A stretch of 64,000 nucleotides of DNA from Flavobacterium sp. ACN6. GTDB lineage: Bacteria; Bacteroidota; Bacteroidia; Flavobacteriales; Flavobacteriaceae. The notes beneath the pieces were generated by a model. That model was not told the origin of the DNA and did not search any database. It worked only from the letters and a program-made list of their open reading frames with translations. Made by a program: the position numbers and the translations under genes. How positions within the stretch are numbered: position 1 is the stretch's first letter; every line of letters starts with the position of its first letter. Below are positions 10,001 to 18,086 of this stretch, in pieces. The stretch covers positions 1 to 64,000 of the forward strand of contig NZ_MRCQ01000010.1 in assembly GCF_002304005.1 (NCBI RefSeq). The letters are read 5' to 3'.

Positions 10001-10165
10001 GGATTGTTACCAGCCGCAATTTCTACAGGAATTGGTTCTGAATCACAAAAACCGCTTGCCATTGTAATTATTGGCGGTCTTATGACAGCAACTGTCCTTA
10101 CTTTATTGGTATTCCCTATTTTATTCTGGATTTTCAACAGAAAAAAACATGTACCAATTGAATAA
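7067..10165 (+). CDS. CzcA/CusA-family heavy-metal RND efflux pump
   Basis: A 1032-residue inner-membrane proton/metal antiporter of normal length for heavy-metal-efflux RND pumps. The N-terminal segment has PIDAFPDVTNTQ, and two large periplasmic loops separate two groups of six membrane helices. Helix 4 contains GAVDFGIIIDGAVVMVE, whose Asp, Asp and Glu match the proton-relay signature of CzcA-type pumps, separating it from AcrB-type drug pumps. It is the last gene of the operon and is followed by a good terminator at 10216. The substrate could be Cu/Ag or Co/Zn/Cd/Ni. I cannot assign it from the sequence alone. Confidence 0.94.
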   Translation: MNKFIKNIIAFSLKNKAFTFFWVGLLAVAGFISFKNMPIDAFPDVTNTQIIIITQWNGKSAEEVERFVTSPIEISMNSVQKKTSVRSITMFGLSVIKIIFDDGVDDTFARFQVNNLLKNVSLPDDVEPDVQPPYGPTGEIFRYIVKSDSRDSRELLTYQNWVIDKQLRSLPGVADLNVFGGQTKTYEIGVDPIKLAKYNITPLQVYNAVNSGNINVGGDVIEKNGQAFVVRGVGLLQSKEDIGNIIVDDAAGNPILVKNLAEVYESSMPRVGQTGIGNNDDAVEGIVVMRKGENPQETLALIKDKIKDLNENVLPKDIKIETFYDRDNLMNFTTETVMHNLFEGIILVTCVVFLFMADWRTTFTVSIVIPLSLLFAFLCLKMMGMSANLLSLGAVDFGIIIDGAVVMVEGLFVVLDHRAHQLGMEKFNKIAKGSLIKKTGTEMGKAIFFSKLIIITALLPIFSFQKVEGKMFSPLAFTLGFALLGALIFTLTLVPVLSHILLNKNVREKNNPFVNFWDRIVTKGFAWTFKHKVQTLIASIGLMAGVFFSAGFLGTEFLPQLNEGALWVTAELPMSTSLPESVKTAAMIRKDLESFPEVKKVLSQTGRSNDGTDPNGFGFIQLQVDLKPKGEWTRKISMDELINEMDNKLKVHQGITYNYSQPVIDNVAESVAGFKASNAVKIYGDDLNKLDQLANEVLAEIKDIPGIKDAGILRNVGQPEISVILDREKMAAYGVTLSDAQAVLELAFGGKTATEKYEDEKKFDVRVRFSQEYRKDEKDLEEIKVPTISGIKIPLKEICDIKTITGPAFIYRDNTKRFIGVKFSVRDRDLGSTIAEAQAKVNKLKLPKGYTTGWTGEFENQVRASARLAQVVPISLIGIFVLLFILFGNFKDSLLVLANVPFAIIGGIIALHITGMNFGISAGVGFIALLGICIQNGVILISEFHHNLKAKFTLEESIFMGVKARTRAVVMTALMASIGLLPAAISTGIGSESQKPLAIVIIGGLMTATVLTLLVFPILFWIFNRKKHVPIE

Positions 10166-10215
10166 TAGTTTTAATAGTTTTTTAGTTTAAATCAATTTGT
10201 TGGATTTAAAAGGAG

Positions 10216-10245
10216 AAAGCATCATTCTTGTAATGATGCTTTTTT
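10216..10245 (+). terminator. Terminator of the efflux operon
   Basis: AAAGCATCATT (10216-10226) pairs with AATGATGCTTT (10232-10242) across a 5-nt loop and is followed by a T-run. It lies about 50 nt past the pump stop codon. The stretch from 10246 to 10464 that follows holds no supportable gene, only degenerate CGCAGAG/ACGAAG-type words resembling other flavobacterial intergenic repeats. Confidence 0.85.
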
Positions 10246-10464
10246 GGTTTCAACTCAAAATGTTGTGGAAAAACATTATACGACTAAAAATTTTTAACGC
10301 AGAGAACACAACGTTTTTTCGCAGAGTTTACGAAGATTTGAATACTTGTTTACAAAATTTAAATCCTAAATGCTTTGTGAACTTTTTGTTTTTTAATAAA
10401 CTCAAATATTAGAAAAACTGCGCGTTCTCCGCTATATTTTTTTTGTTTTGAAAAAGTTGAAAAC

Positions 10465-10500
10465 AAAAAAAAGACCTTTTGCTCAGAAAGGTCTTTTAAT
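10465..10500 (-). terminator. Terminator of the first ankyrin gene
   Basis: AAAAGACCTTT (10469-10479) pairs with AAAGGTCTTTT (10487-10497). On the minus strand the stem is followed by a run of T residues. It sits about 25 nt past the stop of the ankyrin gene at 10525-10908. Confidence 0.8.
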
Positions 10501-10524
10501 ACTAACTCAAAACTTTTTAAAATT

Positions 10525-10908
10525 TTATTTCAAATCTTTCAGTAATGCAATTGATTCTGAAGCATTTGATAATTGTGCATATTTTAATGCAGTATATCCT
10601 TTTTCATTTTTTTCAGTTGGACGTGCACCACTAGACAATAAAAGTTTTATGATTTCATGTTTATTGTAACGTGCAGCAATCATTAATGGTGTAAGATCGT
10701 CATCTGACATTTCGTTTACATCTGCACCATATTCGATAAATTTCTTAACTGTGTCAATGTCACCTTTGCTGATTGCAACATTCAATGGGTTTGCAGCGTA
10801 GCTTCCTAATTCAACTTGATTTTTTACAGATGAAACTCCATTTGAAGCCATAGCTACATTTCCTAATGTTACTAAAGCTAATCCTAAATAAATAACTGAT
10901 TTTTTCAT
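10525..10908 (-). CDS. Exported ankyrin-repeat protein
   Basis: A 127-residue protein with a signal peptide (MKKSVIYLGLALVTLGNVAMAS) and about two and a half ankyrin repeats. The helical motifs NVAISKGDIDTVKKFIEYG, LTPLMIAARYNKHEIIKLL and YTALKYAQLSNASESIALL follow the ankyrin pattern. Ankyrin repeats mediate protein-protein contacts, and the export signal suggests the periplasm or outside. The gene 11214-11591 is a clear paralogue of similar length in the same orientation. The two have separate promoters or terminators. The partner protein is unknown. Confidence 0.85.
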   Translation of the reverse strand: MKKSVIYLGLALVTLGNVAMASNGVSSVKNQVELGSYAANPLNVAISKGDIDTVKKFIEYGADVNEMSDDDLTPLMIAARYNKHEIIKLLLSSGARPTEKNEKGYTALKYAQLSNASESIALLKDLK

Positions 10909-10957
10909 AATGATTGATTGTTTGTTAAATTGATTGATGATGATTTTAATTTCTATT

Positions 10958-10992
10958 CAAAGGTAATTATTTAATTGTATTATGCATTACAA
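10958..10992 (-). promoter_or_regulatory. Promoter of the first ankyrin gene
   Basis: On the minus strand TACCTTTG (plus 10958-10965) matches the -7 consensus. A TTG (plus 10990-10992) lies 24 nt upstream, slightly longer than the usual 19-23 nt. The resulting leader of about 45 nt contains TGATTGATGATGATTTTAA, which is nearly repeated in front of the paralogue at 11591. Apart from this promoter, 10993-11213 shows nothing I can support. Confidence 0.5.
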
Positions 10993-11213
10993 AGTACTAT
11001 GTTTTAACCAATTCTTAACATTTACTTAATAAAACCATAATTTAGAGACTAGAACATTACCAAATTCTTGATTTCTATATAATAGACTACAGAAAACACA
11101 AAATGTTACAATAAATCTGAAAAAAAAATAATTTACATAGCATTTTTTTTTACTATCAGCTGAAAAACAGGTTATTTTACTTCAGCTTTACCTTAAAATT
11201 AATAGTACATAGA

Positions 11214-11591
11214 TTATTTCAAATCTTTTAAAATAGCTATAGATTCTGTTGCTTTGTAATATTGTGCATAACGCAAAGCTGTAAAATCGTTTTCATTTTT
11301 CTCCAAAGGTTTTGCGCCATGTGTCAATAAGATTTTAATGATTTCAAATTCATTATACCTTGCTGCTACCATTAATGGTGTCATATCTTTTAAAACTTTA
11401 TTGACATCAAAACCGTATTCAATAAGTTTCTTAACGGTTCCAATATCTCCTTTACTTATAGCAAGATGCAATGCAGCGTTTGGATTGGTAGAAAATTCAA
11501 CTTCATTTTTAGTACTTAATTCTGGATTGAATGCGAATGATGGATTTGCAAAAACAAAGACTGCCCCTGCAATAATTACTACTTTTTTCAT
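11214..11591 (-). CDS. Exported ankyrin-repeat protein, paralogue of the neighbour
   Basis: A 125-residue protein with a signal peptide (MKKVVIIAGAVFVFANPSFA) and ankyrin repeats starting at about residue 40 (AALHLAISKGDIGTVKKL, MTPLMVAARYNEFEIIKIL, FTALRYAQYYKATESIAIL). It aligns end to end with the protein encoded at 10525-10908, down to the identical C-terminal ILKDLK/LLKDLK, so the two arose by tandem duplication. The leader words before the start are also shared, suggesting that the duplication included the regulatory region. Function is unknown beyond probable protein binding outside the cytoplasm. Confidence 0.85.
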   Translation of the reverse strand: MKKVVIIAGAVFVFANPSFAFNPELSTKNEVEFSTNPNAALHLAISKGDIGTVKKLIEYGFDVNKVLKDMTPLMVAARYNEFEIIKILLTHGAKPLEKNENDFTALRYAQYYKATESIAILKDLK

Positions 11592-11669
11592 GATGATGAT
11601 TTTTTGATTGATGATGATTTAATCTTTAGACGACTTAAAGAACAATTAGGTTGCATTAAAAATCATTTT

Positions 11670-11713
11670 TTTTCAAAAAAAAGCGCAATTCAGATTTTAC
11701 CGAACTGCGCTTT
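11670..11713 (-). terminator. Terminator of the GH26 gene
   Basis: AAAGCGCAATTC (11680-11691) pairs with GAACTGCGCTTT (11702-11713) with one G-U position. On the minus strand the stem is followed by TTTTTTTT. It is about 18 nt past the GH26 stop. Confidence 0.8.
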
Positions 11714-11730
11714 CCTATTTTAAGTAAAAA

Positions 11731-12864
11731 TTAAAGCTTGAATCTTTTGCTGTAAATATTTTTCAAATCATCTTCAAACAAAGTAAATGGATCATTATAA
11801 AACGCTATAAAATCTGGCGCAGTTATTTGTCCGGGAAATGGAGCATAAAAATGCGTTGGACTCGTCATATCATTTCGCCAAACCAAAACATAGCATAATT
11901 TTAAATCTTTAGTCTTTACTGTTTTGAGTAAAACTTCAGTCCACCATTTTTCGTTAGGAATAGATTCTAAACCAGTCTCCGTAAAAGCGGCTAATTTTTT
12001 CTTTTTAACGGCTAAATCAGAAAATATTTTAAGCTTTTTAAAACCTGCATCTAAATCATATTTCCCGTCACGTCCAAAATCGCCGTAATCGTCCATTCCT
12101 AATAAATCAACATAATTATCGCCTGGATAGCGTTCTAAATATTCTTCTTCAGAATTAAATCGATTATCTGGAGAAAAGGCGTAAATAAAATTATGGACTC
12201 CCAAAGTATCTTTTAAATACGAAACGGTAAACTGCCAGACTGCAATAAAATCTTCACGGGCTGTCTGTGTTTTTCCCCACCAAAACCAGTCACCGTCAAA
12301 CTCGTGAAAAGGTCTAAAAATCATTGGAGAAAGTTTGCCGTCTTTTGCTTTTACAGAATTTGCAAAATCGGCTATTGTTTTTAAAATCTCTTTGTATTGC
12401 TCATGATGAGATCCTCCTGGTTTTATTAGAGCCATTGATGCTTTAGAAATATCGTCTTTCCAGTAAAATCCGCCTTCAGAAGCAAGATTATTAAAATGCC
12501 ATGAAACTGTTGTAATTCCTCCTCTCGCGTATGTATCAATTACAATTTTCCTTAAAGTTTCTTTTGCTTTTTCTGCTTGTTCTTTTGAACCTCCAGAAAA
12601 ATCACTAAAATCAATTCCAACAATACCGGGATGTGAACCTGTTACGGATTTTACATCTGATCTATTAGATTCATTACTCCACCCGTGTCCATATTCTAAA
12701 GCGTGCTGGTGTCCAAAAAGAATATGATTTTCTGAAATCGTTTTTAAATTCTTGTAAAGATTCTTTGTTTCTTTTGTCGCATTTTTATCTAGCTGCGCAA
12801 AAAGAAAATGCCCTGCTGTAAGACATACAAAAAGCAGGGCATTTTTTTTGGTTATAAAATTCAT
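11731..12864 (-). CDS. Glycoside hydrolase family 26 enzyme (beta-mannanase-like)
   Basis: A 377-residue secreted enzyme with a signal peptide (about 1-23). The GH26 catalytic pair is visible: acid/base E188 in RPFHEFDGDWFWW and nucleophile E296 in AFTETGLES. The N-terminal FGHQHALEYGHGW segment is also typical. Family members mostly hydrolyse beta-1,4-mannan, and some act on mixed-linkage glucan or xylan. It is not in a SusC/SusD polysaccharide-utilisation locus. It sits 31 nt downstream of purC in the same direction, and no terminator separates them, so co-transcription is possible though the functional link is unclear. Confidence 0.9.
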   Translation of the reverse strand: MNFITKKNALLFVCLTAGHFLFAQLDKNATKETKNLYKNLKTISENHILFGHQHALEYGHGWSNESNRSDVKSVTGSHPGIVGIDFSDFSGGSKEQAEKAKETLRKIVIDTYARGGITTVSWHFNNLASEGGFYWKDDISKASMALIKPGGSHHEQYKEILKTIADFANSVKAKDGKLSPMIFRPFHEFDGDWFWWGKTQTAREDFIAVWQFTVSYLKDTLGVHNFIYAFSPDNRFNSEEEYLERYPGDNYVDLLGMDDYGDFGRDGKYDLDAGFKKLKIFSDLAVKKKKLAAFTETGLESIPNEKWWTEVLLKTVKTKDLKLCYVLVWRNDMTSPTHFYAPFPGQITAPDFIAFYNDPFTLFEDDLKNIYSKRFKL

Positions 12865-12895
12865 GGTTTAAATAATTAGTTTAAACCCGAAATTA

Positions 12896-13849
12896 CTATT
12901 TAGAAGATAGGTATTCTAATACGTTTTTATCAATACGTTGGTCAATATTGTCAATGTCTGCTTTTACAAATTTTTCTCCTAATATATTCTCGTACAATTC
13001 GATATATCTTTCAGAAACAGATTCAATATATTCATCAGACATATCTGGAATCTGCTGTCCTTCCTGTCCTTGAAAACCATTTTCGATCAACCAGCGGCGC
13101 ACAAATTCTTTAGATAATTGTTTTTGCTCCTCTCCTTTTTCTTGTCTTTCAGCATATCCGTCAGCATAGAAATAACGAGAAGAATCTGGTGTATGAATTT
13201 CGTCAATTAAAACAATAACGCCGTCTTTTGTTTTTCCGAATTCGTATTTTGTATCTACTAAAATTAAACCGCGAGAAGCAGCAATTTCAGTTCCTCTATG
13301 AAATAAAGCACGGGTATATTTTTCTAAAACTAAATAATCTTCTTCAGAAACAATTCCTTTAGCTAAAATATCTTCACGAGAAATATCTTCATCATGAGAA
13401 CCATTATCTGCCTTTGTAGTTGGTGTAATAATTGGCTCAGGAAATTTATCATTTTCTTTTAAGCCTTCTGCCATAGCAACGCCGCAGATTTGTTTTCTTC
13501 CTGCTGCATATTCACGAGCTGCGTGTCCTGACAAATAACCACGAATTACCATTTCTACTTTAAAAGGATCACATAAATGTCCAACAGCAACGTTTGGATC
13601 TGGAGTAGCAATTAACCAGTTTGGAACAATATCCTGCGTTAATTCCATGAATTTAGTTGCAATCTGATTTAGGATTTGTCCTTTGTATGGAATTCCTTTT
13701 GGCAAAACTACATCAAAAGCCGAAAGTCTATCGGTTGCTACCATTACCAAAAGTTCGTCGTTAATATTGTAAACTTCTCTAACTTTTCCGCGGTAAACTG
13801 ATTTCTGATTCGGGAAATTAAAATTTGTAGTTGTGATTGTATTGCTCAT
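12896..13849 (-). CDS. purC: Phosphoribosylaminoimidazole-succinocarboxamide synthase
   Basis: A 317-residue SAICAR synthetase catalysing the ATP-dependent joining of CAIR and aspartate in purine biosynthesis. Signature stretches include [11 protein letters not shown] at the N terminus, [17 protein letters not shown], the nucleotide and substrate loops [16 protein letters not shown] and [13 protein letters not shown], and [13 protein letters not shown]. The length fits the longer PurC form found in Bacteroidota and eukaryote-like lineages. It is a solitary pur gene in this window, followed closely by the GH26 gene. A -7 element lies upstream at 13878. Confidence 0.96.
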   Translation of the reverse strand: MSNTITTTNFNFPNQKSVYRGKVREVYNINDELLVMVATDRLSAFDVVLPKGIPYKGQILNQIATKFMELTQDIVPNWLIATPDPNVAVGHLCDPFKVEMVIRGYLSGHAAREYAAGRKQICGVAMAEGLKENDKFPEPIITPTTKADNGSHDEDISREDILAKGIVSEEDYLVLEKYTRALFHRGTEIAASRGLILVDTKYEFGKTKDGVIVLIDEIHTPDSSRYFYADGYAERQEKGEEQKQLSKEFVRRWLIENGFQGQEGQQIPDMSDEYIESVSERYIELYENILGEKFVKADIDNIDQRIDKNVLEYLSSK

Positions 13850-13877
13850 TATCTCGTTGTGTTGTTTTTTATGAATG

Positions 13878-13885
13878 CAAATTTA
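13878..13885 (-). promoter_or_regulatory. Possible -7 element of purC
   Basis: The minus strand reads TAAATTTG, matching TAnnTTTG, about 30 nt before the purC ATG. The nearest upstream TTG is about 25 nt away, too far for a confident -33 element. Confidence 0.4.
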
Positions 13886-13958
13886 AAATTATTTCACAGA
13901 GTTTCATCATCAAAAAAAAGATAAATAAGAAATGTGATTAATTGTGTTTAGTTTGCCT

Positions 13959-14044
13959 CGAATTACACAAATTTCCACGAATAATTTGTTAAAGTAATCA
14001 ACTGATTTAGCAGCTAAAAAATTTGTGAAAATTTGTGTAATTCG
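13959..14044. repeat. Perfect 16-bp inverted repeat between purC and the Cof phosphatase
   Basis: CGAATTACACAAATTT (13959-13974) is the exact reverse complement of 14029-14044, with 54 nt between. The pairing continues imperfectly into the loop (CCACGAATAATTT against AAAATTTGTGA). It lies upstream of purC and downstream of the minus-strand phosphatase, and no T-run follows. It looks like a dispersed flavobacterial intergenic repeat rather than a terminator. Confidence 0.65.
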
Positions 14045-14056
14045 GGACAAAAAATT

Positions 14057-14881
14057 CTAGACTAGTTCTTTGTCTAATATTTTTGAAGCAATATATCTTG
14101 CTACGCCATCTTCGGCATTGGTTTTAATAACTTCCAAATCTGGTAAAGTTTCTTTTAAAACCGCTGGAGCATTCCCCATAATTAAGCCTTTTCCAGATGC
14201 AGCTAACATTTGAACATCATTAAATCCGTCTCCAAAAGAAACGGCTTGTTCTAAAGTATAACCTTCTTTTTCGAGCACCTGTTCGATTGCAACTGCTTTA
14301 TCTATAGATTTGTCCATAAATTCTAAACAAGTCGGCAGACTAAAAGCATGATGCAAATGTTCTGAAGAATTAGCTAAAACATCATCTTTTAATTTTACTA
14401 GTTTCTCGTGATCATCACATGAAAAGAAAATTTTAATCGCACCAAAATCTTCTAAGTTTTTATAGTCTACCAATTCTGGACGGTATTTTAATTCTGCTTG
14501 AAAAGAGTTCAATCTTTCATTCCATTTATTGGTCTGCCAAACATTCTCTTTAAATAAAACCACTGTAATGGCAGGATCAATTTCAACATTTAGAGCTGCT
14601 TTAACTATATCGCTGTCTAAGTTAAAAGCAAAAAGCTGTTCTTTATTTGGTGAATGAATTCTTGCTCCGTTTGAACTTACCAAATAAACGGGAATTTCAA
14701 GTGTTTCAATAATTGCCATTGCATCAAGATGATGACGTCCTGTAGCCACAACAATTAAATAACCTTGATTGTGAAGTTCTTGAAAAATGGATTTAGTATA
14801 ATCTGAAATTCGGTGTTGAGGGTTGAGTAAAGTTCCGTCAAGGTCACTTACTACAACTTTTATATTTTTAAGTTTTGTCAT
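14057..14881 (-). CDS. Cof-type HAD-IIB phosphatase
   Basis: A 274-residue HAD-superfamily hydrolase starting at ATG 14881. A TTG extension to 14893 is possible but adds only four residues. Motif I is VVVSDLDGTLLN with D13 and D15, motif II is VVATGRH, motif III includes the Lys of SIDKAVAIEQVL, and motif IV is VSFGDGFNDVQML. The C2b cap in the middle is typical of Cof/YidA/YwtE proteins, which dephosphorylate small metabolites such as sugar phosphates or FMN-related compounds. The exact substrate is not predictable. It appears monocistronic. Confidence 0.92.
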   Translation of the reverse strand: MTKLKNIKVVVSDLDGTLLNPQHRISDYTKSIFQELHNQGYLIVVATGRHHLDAMAIIETLEIPVYLVSSNGARIHSPNKEQLFAFNLDSDIVKAALNVEIDPAITVVLFKENVWQTNKWNERLNSFQAELKYRPELVDYKNLEDFGAIKIFFSCDDHEKLVKLKDDVLANSSEHLHHAFSLPTCLEFMDKSIDKAVAIEQVLEKEGYTLEQAVSFGDGFNDVQMLAASGKGLIMGNAPAVLKETLPDLEVIKTNAEDGVARYIASKILDKELV

Positions 14882-15019
14882 AATTAATATCAAATATCGA
14901 TGATAGGCAAATTTAAGGTTTTGAGCTCATTTAGACAAAGATTCCAAGCTTTGAAGGCTAAAAATGGGATAAGTTTATTATTTATTTAACTATTTGATCA
15001 AATACTGGATTTTAAACAA

Positions 15020-15381
15020 TTAAACCTTAATAATTCCAGATTTGTATAAATTTATAGCCTTTTGAATTACTGTTTCTATTTGTTCTAACGGTAAATCTTC
15101 ATTAACATCAAACAACATAATTTTCATTCGTGAACGATTTTCCTGAAGCAAAAAACGTTCATCAAAATGTTTTCCTTCCACAATTCCGATATAGGGCTGT
15201 TTGAGTTTTTATGAATCCATAAATAACAAAACATTTTTCCTTTATAACAAAAAAATGGCATTCCGTATTTTAAAACATTTGTAATGTCTGTGTCTTGTTT
15301 TAAGATAATATCTCTCATGGCAAGAAATGTTCATTTTATAGGTTCTTCTTGGTTTTGGTAGAAATCATCTAGTTCTTTCAT
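15020..15381 (-). pseudogene. Broken DUF1801-type protein gene
   Basis: Translation of the minus strand from ATG 15381 gives MKELDDFYQNQEEPIK, then an in-frame TGA (plus 15331-15333). It then continues in the same frame through TFLAMRDIILKQ and YGMPFFCYKGKMFCYLWIHK. At the A-run at 15206-15210 the frame must shift by one base to continue as LKQPYIGIVEGKHFDERF and reach a natural end at FINVIQKAINLY-like helices and the TAA at 15020. The whole resembles small DUF1801 (YdhG/frataxin-fold) proteins of about 120 residues. Two independent lesions make sequencing error less likely. The start overlaps the upstream lipoprotein gene stop (ATGA), so they once formed a coupled pair. Confidence 0.75.
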
Positions 15382-15869
15382 CTTCTGATTTTTTTAGTTT
15401 TGGCAAACATAATTTTCAAAGTGTCAGAGCATTTTGATTCAGGTTTTATTTTGTAAAACAATGAGTCATTTTTGATATAAAAAATTTCTTTTGTAAAAAG
15501 ACAAAAACTTTTTCCTTGATCTGGTTCACAATTTTGCATTGTTAATAATGGCAAAGGGGCTTTACCTTTTCTGTCAAAGAAAGTACAATCCACAAAAGGA
15601 GAAATCACATAACAAGTATCTATTTTTGTGCTGCTCAATTCGATAGAATCACCTATAATTTTCCACTTTCCTTTCGAAAACACTGTCCAATCACAGCCTG
15701 CACCTCTATAATCAAAAGTACTGTCAGCATTTATTTTAATACTTGACTTTCCTGGCACTATATACTCCGTATCGTACCAAGTGCCAACAAACTTATTTTT
15801 GGGGATTTCTTTTTTTTGACATGAAAACAAACCAATAAATAATATCAAAATCGATATTCTAATTTTCAT
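15378..15869 (-). CDS. Small lipoprotein of unknown function
   Basis: A 163-residue protein with a lipoprotein signal peptide (MKIRISILILFIGLFSC, Cys at 17). The mature part is beta-rich, with GTWYDTEYI, DSTFDYRGAGCDWTVFSKGKW and DSIELSSTKID. This resembles the lipocalin-like or META-like stress lipoproteins that compare expected and measured values in short strands, but I cannot name a family. It has five further Cys residues, possibly disulfide-bonded. Its stop codon overlaps the start of the decayed DUF1801 gene by 4 nt. Confidence 0.75.
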   Translation of the reverse strand: MKIRISILILFIGLFSCQKKEIPKNKFVGTWYDTEYIVPGKSSIKINADSTFDYRGAGCDWTVFSKGKWKIIGDSIELSSTKIDTCYVISPFVDCTFFDRKGKAPLPLLTMQNCEPDQGKSFCLFTKEIFYIKNDSLFYKIKPESKCSDTLKIMFAKTKKIRR

Positions 15870-16006
15870 TTAAATCTCATTTAATTAATTTCTAATTCAA
15901 AAAAATATTCGTTTTGTAATTTTCAAAAGAAAACATACAAAACGAATATCAATAAATGTTAAAACACAATTCACGATTTACATCTAACATTTTATTAAAA
16001 TTAAAA

Positions 16007-16957
16007 TTAGTCGTGATTCTCAATTTGCTTATAAGCGTCAATTACCTTTTTAACCAATCTATGACGCACGATATCTTTATCATCCAGATAAATAATTCCG
16101 ATTCCGTCAATGTCTTTTAGAACCAAAATTGCTTCTTTAAGACCAGAAATAGTTCTTCGTGGTAAATCGACCTGTCCAGGATCACCCGTAATCATAAATT
16201 TGGCGTTTTTTCCCATACGAGTTAAAAACATTTTCATTTGTGAGTGCGTAGTGTTCTGTGCTTCATCTAGGATTACAAAGGCATTATCAAGCGTTCGCCC
16301 ACGCATAAAAGCAAGCGGTGCAATTTGAATAATTCCTTTTAAAATGTAATCTTCGAGTTTTTCGTTCGGAAGCATATCACGCAGCGCATCGTAGAGCGGC
16401 TGCATGTAAGGATCTAGTTTTTCTTTCATATCCCCAGGCAGAAATCCGAGATTTTCTCCAGCTTCAACTGCAGGACGTGTCAAAATAATCCTTTTAACTT
16501 CTTTATCTTTTAACATTTTAACCGCCATAGCGACACCGGTGTACGTTTTTCCGGTTCCAGCAGGACCAATTGCAAAGACCATATCATTTTTCTTAATGGT
16601 ATCAACCAGCAATTGCTGATTGGGCGTCATCGCTTTGATAATTTTACCGCCAACACCATGAACTAAGATTTTATCATGATCATAAGATCTTTTATCTTCC
16701 TGACCATCACTCATAATTACACGTTCAATTACATTATCATCAATATTATTGTAACGGGTAAAATGAAGCATTAATCTTTGAAATCTTTTTTCGAATTCAT
16801 CTAAAACATCTTTTTCGCCAAATGCTTTTAAAGTTGTCCCTCGCGCTACGATTTTAAGCTTCGGGTAATACTTTTTAATGATTTCTAAATGGCTGTCCTG
16901 AGCGCCCCAAAATTCTTTTGGAGCAATATCTACTAGCTCGATTATTCTTTCGTTCAA
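16007..16957 (-). CDS. phoH: PhoH family ATPase
   Basis: A 316-residue cytosolic P-loop protein of the PhoH/PhoL type. A short N-terminal KH-like region precedes Walker A GPAGTGKT (131-138). RPAVEAGENLGFLPGD follows, and the Walker B motif FVILDEAQ (D231/E232) and GDPGQVDLPRR sensor region complete the helicase-like core. Family members are thought to act in RNA metabolism with YbeY and RNases. The length matches the short PhoL form. It is flanked by its own gaps on both sides. Confidence 0.93.
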   Translation of the reverse strand: MNERIIELVDIAPKEFWGAQDSHLEIIKKYYPKLKIVARGTTLKAFGEKDVLDEFEKRFQRLMLHFTRYNNIDDNVIERVIMSDGQEDKRSYDHDKILVHGVGGKIIKAMTPNQQLLVDTIKKNDMVFAIGPAGTGKTYTGVAMAVKMLKDKEVKRIILTRPAVEAGENLGFLPGDMKEKLDPYMQPLYDALRDMLPNEKLEDYILKGIIQIAPLAFMRGRTLDNAFVILDEAQNTTHSQMKMFLTRMGKNAKFMITGDPGQVDLPRRTISGLKEAILVLKDIDGIGIIYLDDKDIVRHRLVKKVIDAYKQIENHD

Positions 16958-17020
16958 ATGAAGTAGTTTTAAATTAGATAATTCCTTTTTTTATTTAGTG
17001 GTTGTCGGGTCTTTTTTATT

Positions 17021-17120
17021 AGTCACAGTTTTCGGTGGCAGTTTTCAGAATATTCTTTATAATAAATTTAATTTTCTTTATAAAGAAGAAAACTGGAACA
17101 GAAACTGAGAACTGAGACTT
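17021..17120. repeat. Intergenic inverted repeat with short heptamer tail
   Basis: The left side contains CAGTTTTC twice (17026 and 17039 onward) and the right side contains GAAAACTG (about 17089-17096), their reverse complement. Inside, TTCTTTATA pairs with TATAAAGAA. The right end continues as AACTGAG repeated with a 7-bp step (about 17104-17117). It lies between the divergent phoH and SAM-hydrolase-like genes and resembles the larger composite elements at 18087 and 23213. Confidence 0.5.
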
Positions 17121-17190
17121 CTATATCAGCAACTTAATTTTTAAAAACACAATTTGTCTTTTCTTTCTTTCAATTTGTATTTACTATTAT

Positions 17191-17198
17191 TAGCTTTG
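17191..17198 (+). promoter_or_regulatory. Possible -7 element of the SAM hydroxide adenosyltransferase gene
   Basis: TAGCTTTG matches TAnnTTTG about 57 nt before the start codon. A TTG at the usual -33 distance is absent. Confidence 0.4.
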
Positions 17199-17254
17199 CA
17201 TTTCTCAAATTTAATGAAAATTAGATTTAAATACTATCAATAGTTATAAACAAA

Positions 17255-18085
17255 ATGATGTCAATAATTACCCTTACTACAGACTACGGCTTAAAAGATC
17301 ACTTTGTGGGGTCGCTGAAGGGTAAAATACTTTCTGAAAATTCAGAGGTTCAAATAATTGACATTTCTCACGACATTGATCCCTTTAATACTGCGGAGGC
17401 TAGTTATATTATTGGCGCCTCTTATTTTAGCTTTCCAAAAGGAACAGTTCACCTTATTGGTGTTGATATCGAGCGTAATAAAGAGAATCAGCATATTGCA
17501 ATGCAGTGGAATGATCACTATTTTATTTGTGCCGATAACGGAATACTAAGTATGCTTACGCAGAAAATTGTTCCACAGAAAATTGTCGCTATAAATATTC
17601 ACGATCGTTTCCCAATTGAGTCAACAGATTTGGACATATTTATCCAAGTTGCTTCTCATTTGGCAAAAGGCGGTCTATTGAATGTAATTGGCAAGGAAAT
17701 TACTGCTATAAAAGAAGCTACGGAATTACAGGCTATTGTACCTGATGACGGAAATTCGATAAAAGGATATGTTATTTACATTGATCATTTTGGAAATGTT
17801 GTGACTAATATTTCTAAAAAACAATTCTTAGAAGTTTCGCGCGGACGTCCGTATGAGATTGTGATGAAACCTAAAAGTATCAAAACGATTCTGCCTAATT
17901 ATTCGGCTATTGCAACTTCAGACAAATACCCGATTAAAACGTATGAAGGGGAAAAACTAGCCATTTTTAATGAAGCTGGTTTTCTAGAAATCGCTATTTT
18001 TAGGAGCAATCCTTCTAAAGTTGGTTCTGCTAATAGTTTATTGGGATTGAATTATCGTGATGTGATTACGATTCAGTTCTTGTAA
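17255..18085 (+). CDS. SAM hydroxide adenosyltransferase (DUF62 family)
   Basis: A 276-residue protein of the fluorinase/chlorinase/duf62 family. Members use water to cleave S-adenosylmethionine into adenosine and methionine. The N-terminal TLTTDYGLKDHFVG carries the substrate Asp, and VHLIGVDIE and FICADNGILSML follow. The C-terminal domain has VIYIDHFGNVVTNI and ends with NSLLGLNYRD. Length fits the family. The start could be either of two adjacent ATG codons at 17255 and 17258. Its physiological role in bacteria is not settled, and the neighbours give no clue. Confidence 0.9.
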   Translation: MMSIITLTTDYGLKDHFVGSLKGKILSENSEVQIIDISHDIDPFNTAEASYIIGASYFSFPKGTVHLIGVDIERNKENQHIAMQWNDHYFICADNGILSMLTQKIVPQKIVAINIHDRFPIESTDLDIFIQVASHLAKGGLLNVIGKEITAIKEATELQAIVPDDGNSIKGYVIYIDHFGNVVTNISKKQFLEVSRGRPYEIVMKPKSIKTILPNYSAIATSDKYPIKTYEGEKLAIFNEAGFLEIAIFRSNPSKVGSANSLLGLNYRDVITIQFL

Positions 18086-18086
18086 A

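Noticed and set aside
10197..10412. 71-residue plus-strand frame after the efflux operon
   Set aside because: It runs straight through the operon terminator at 10216-10245 and degenerate repeat words, and it has no recognisable protein features.
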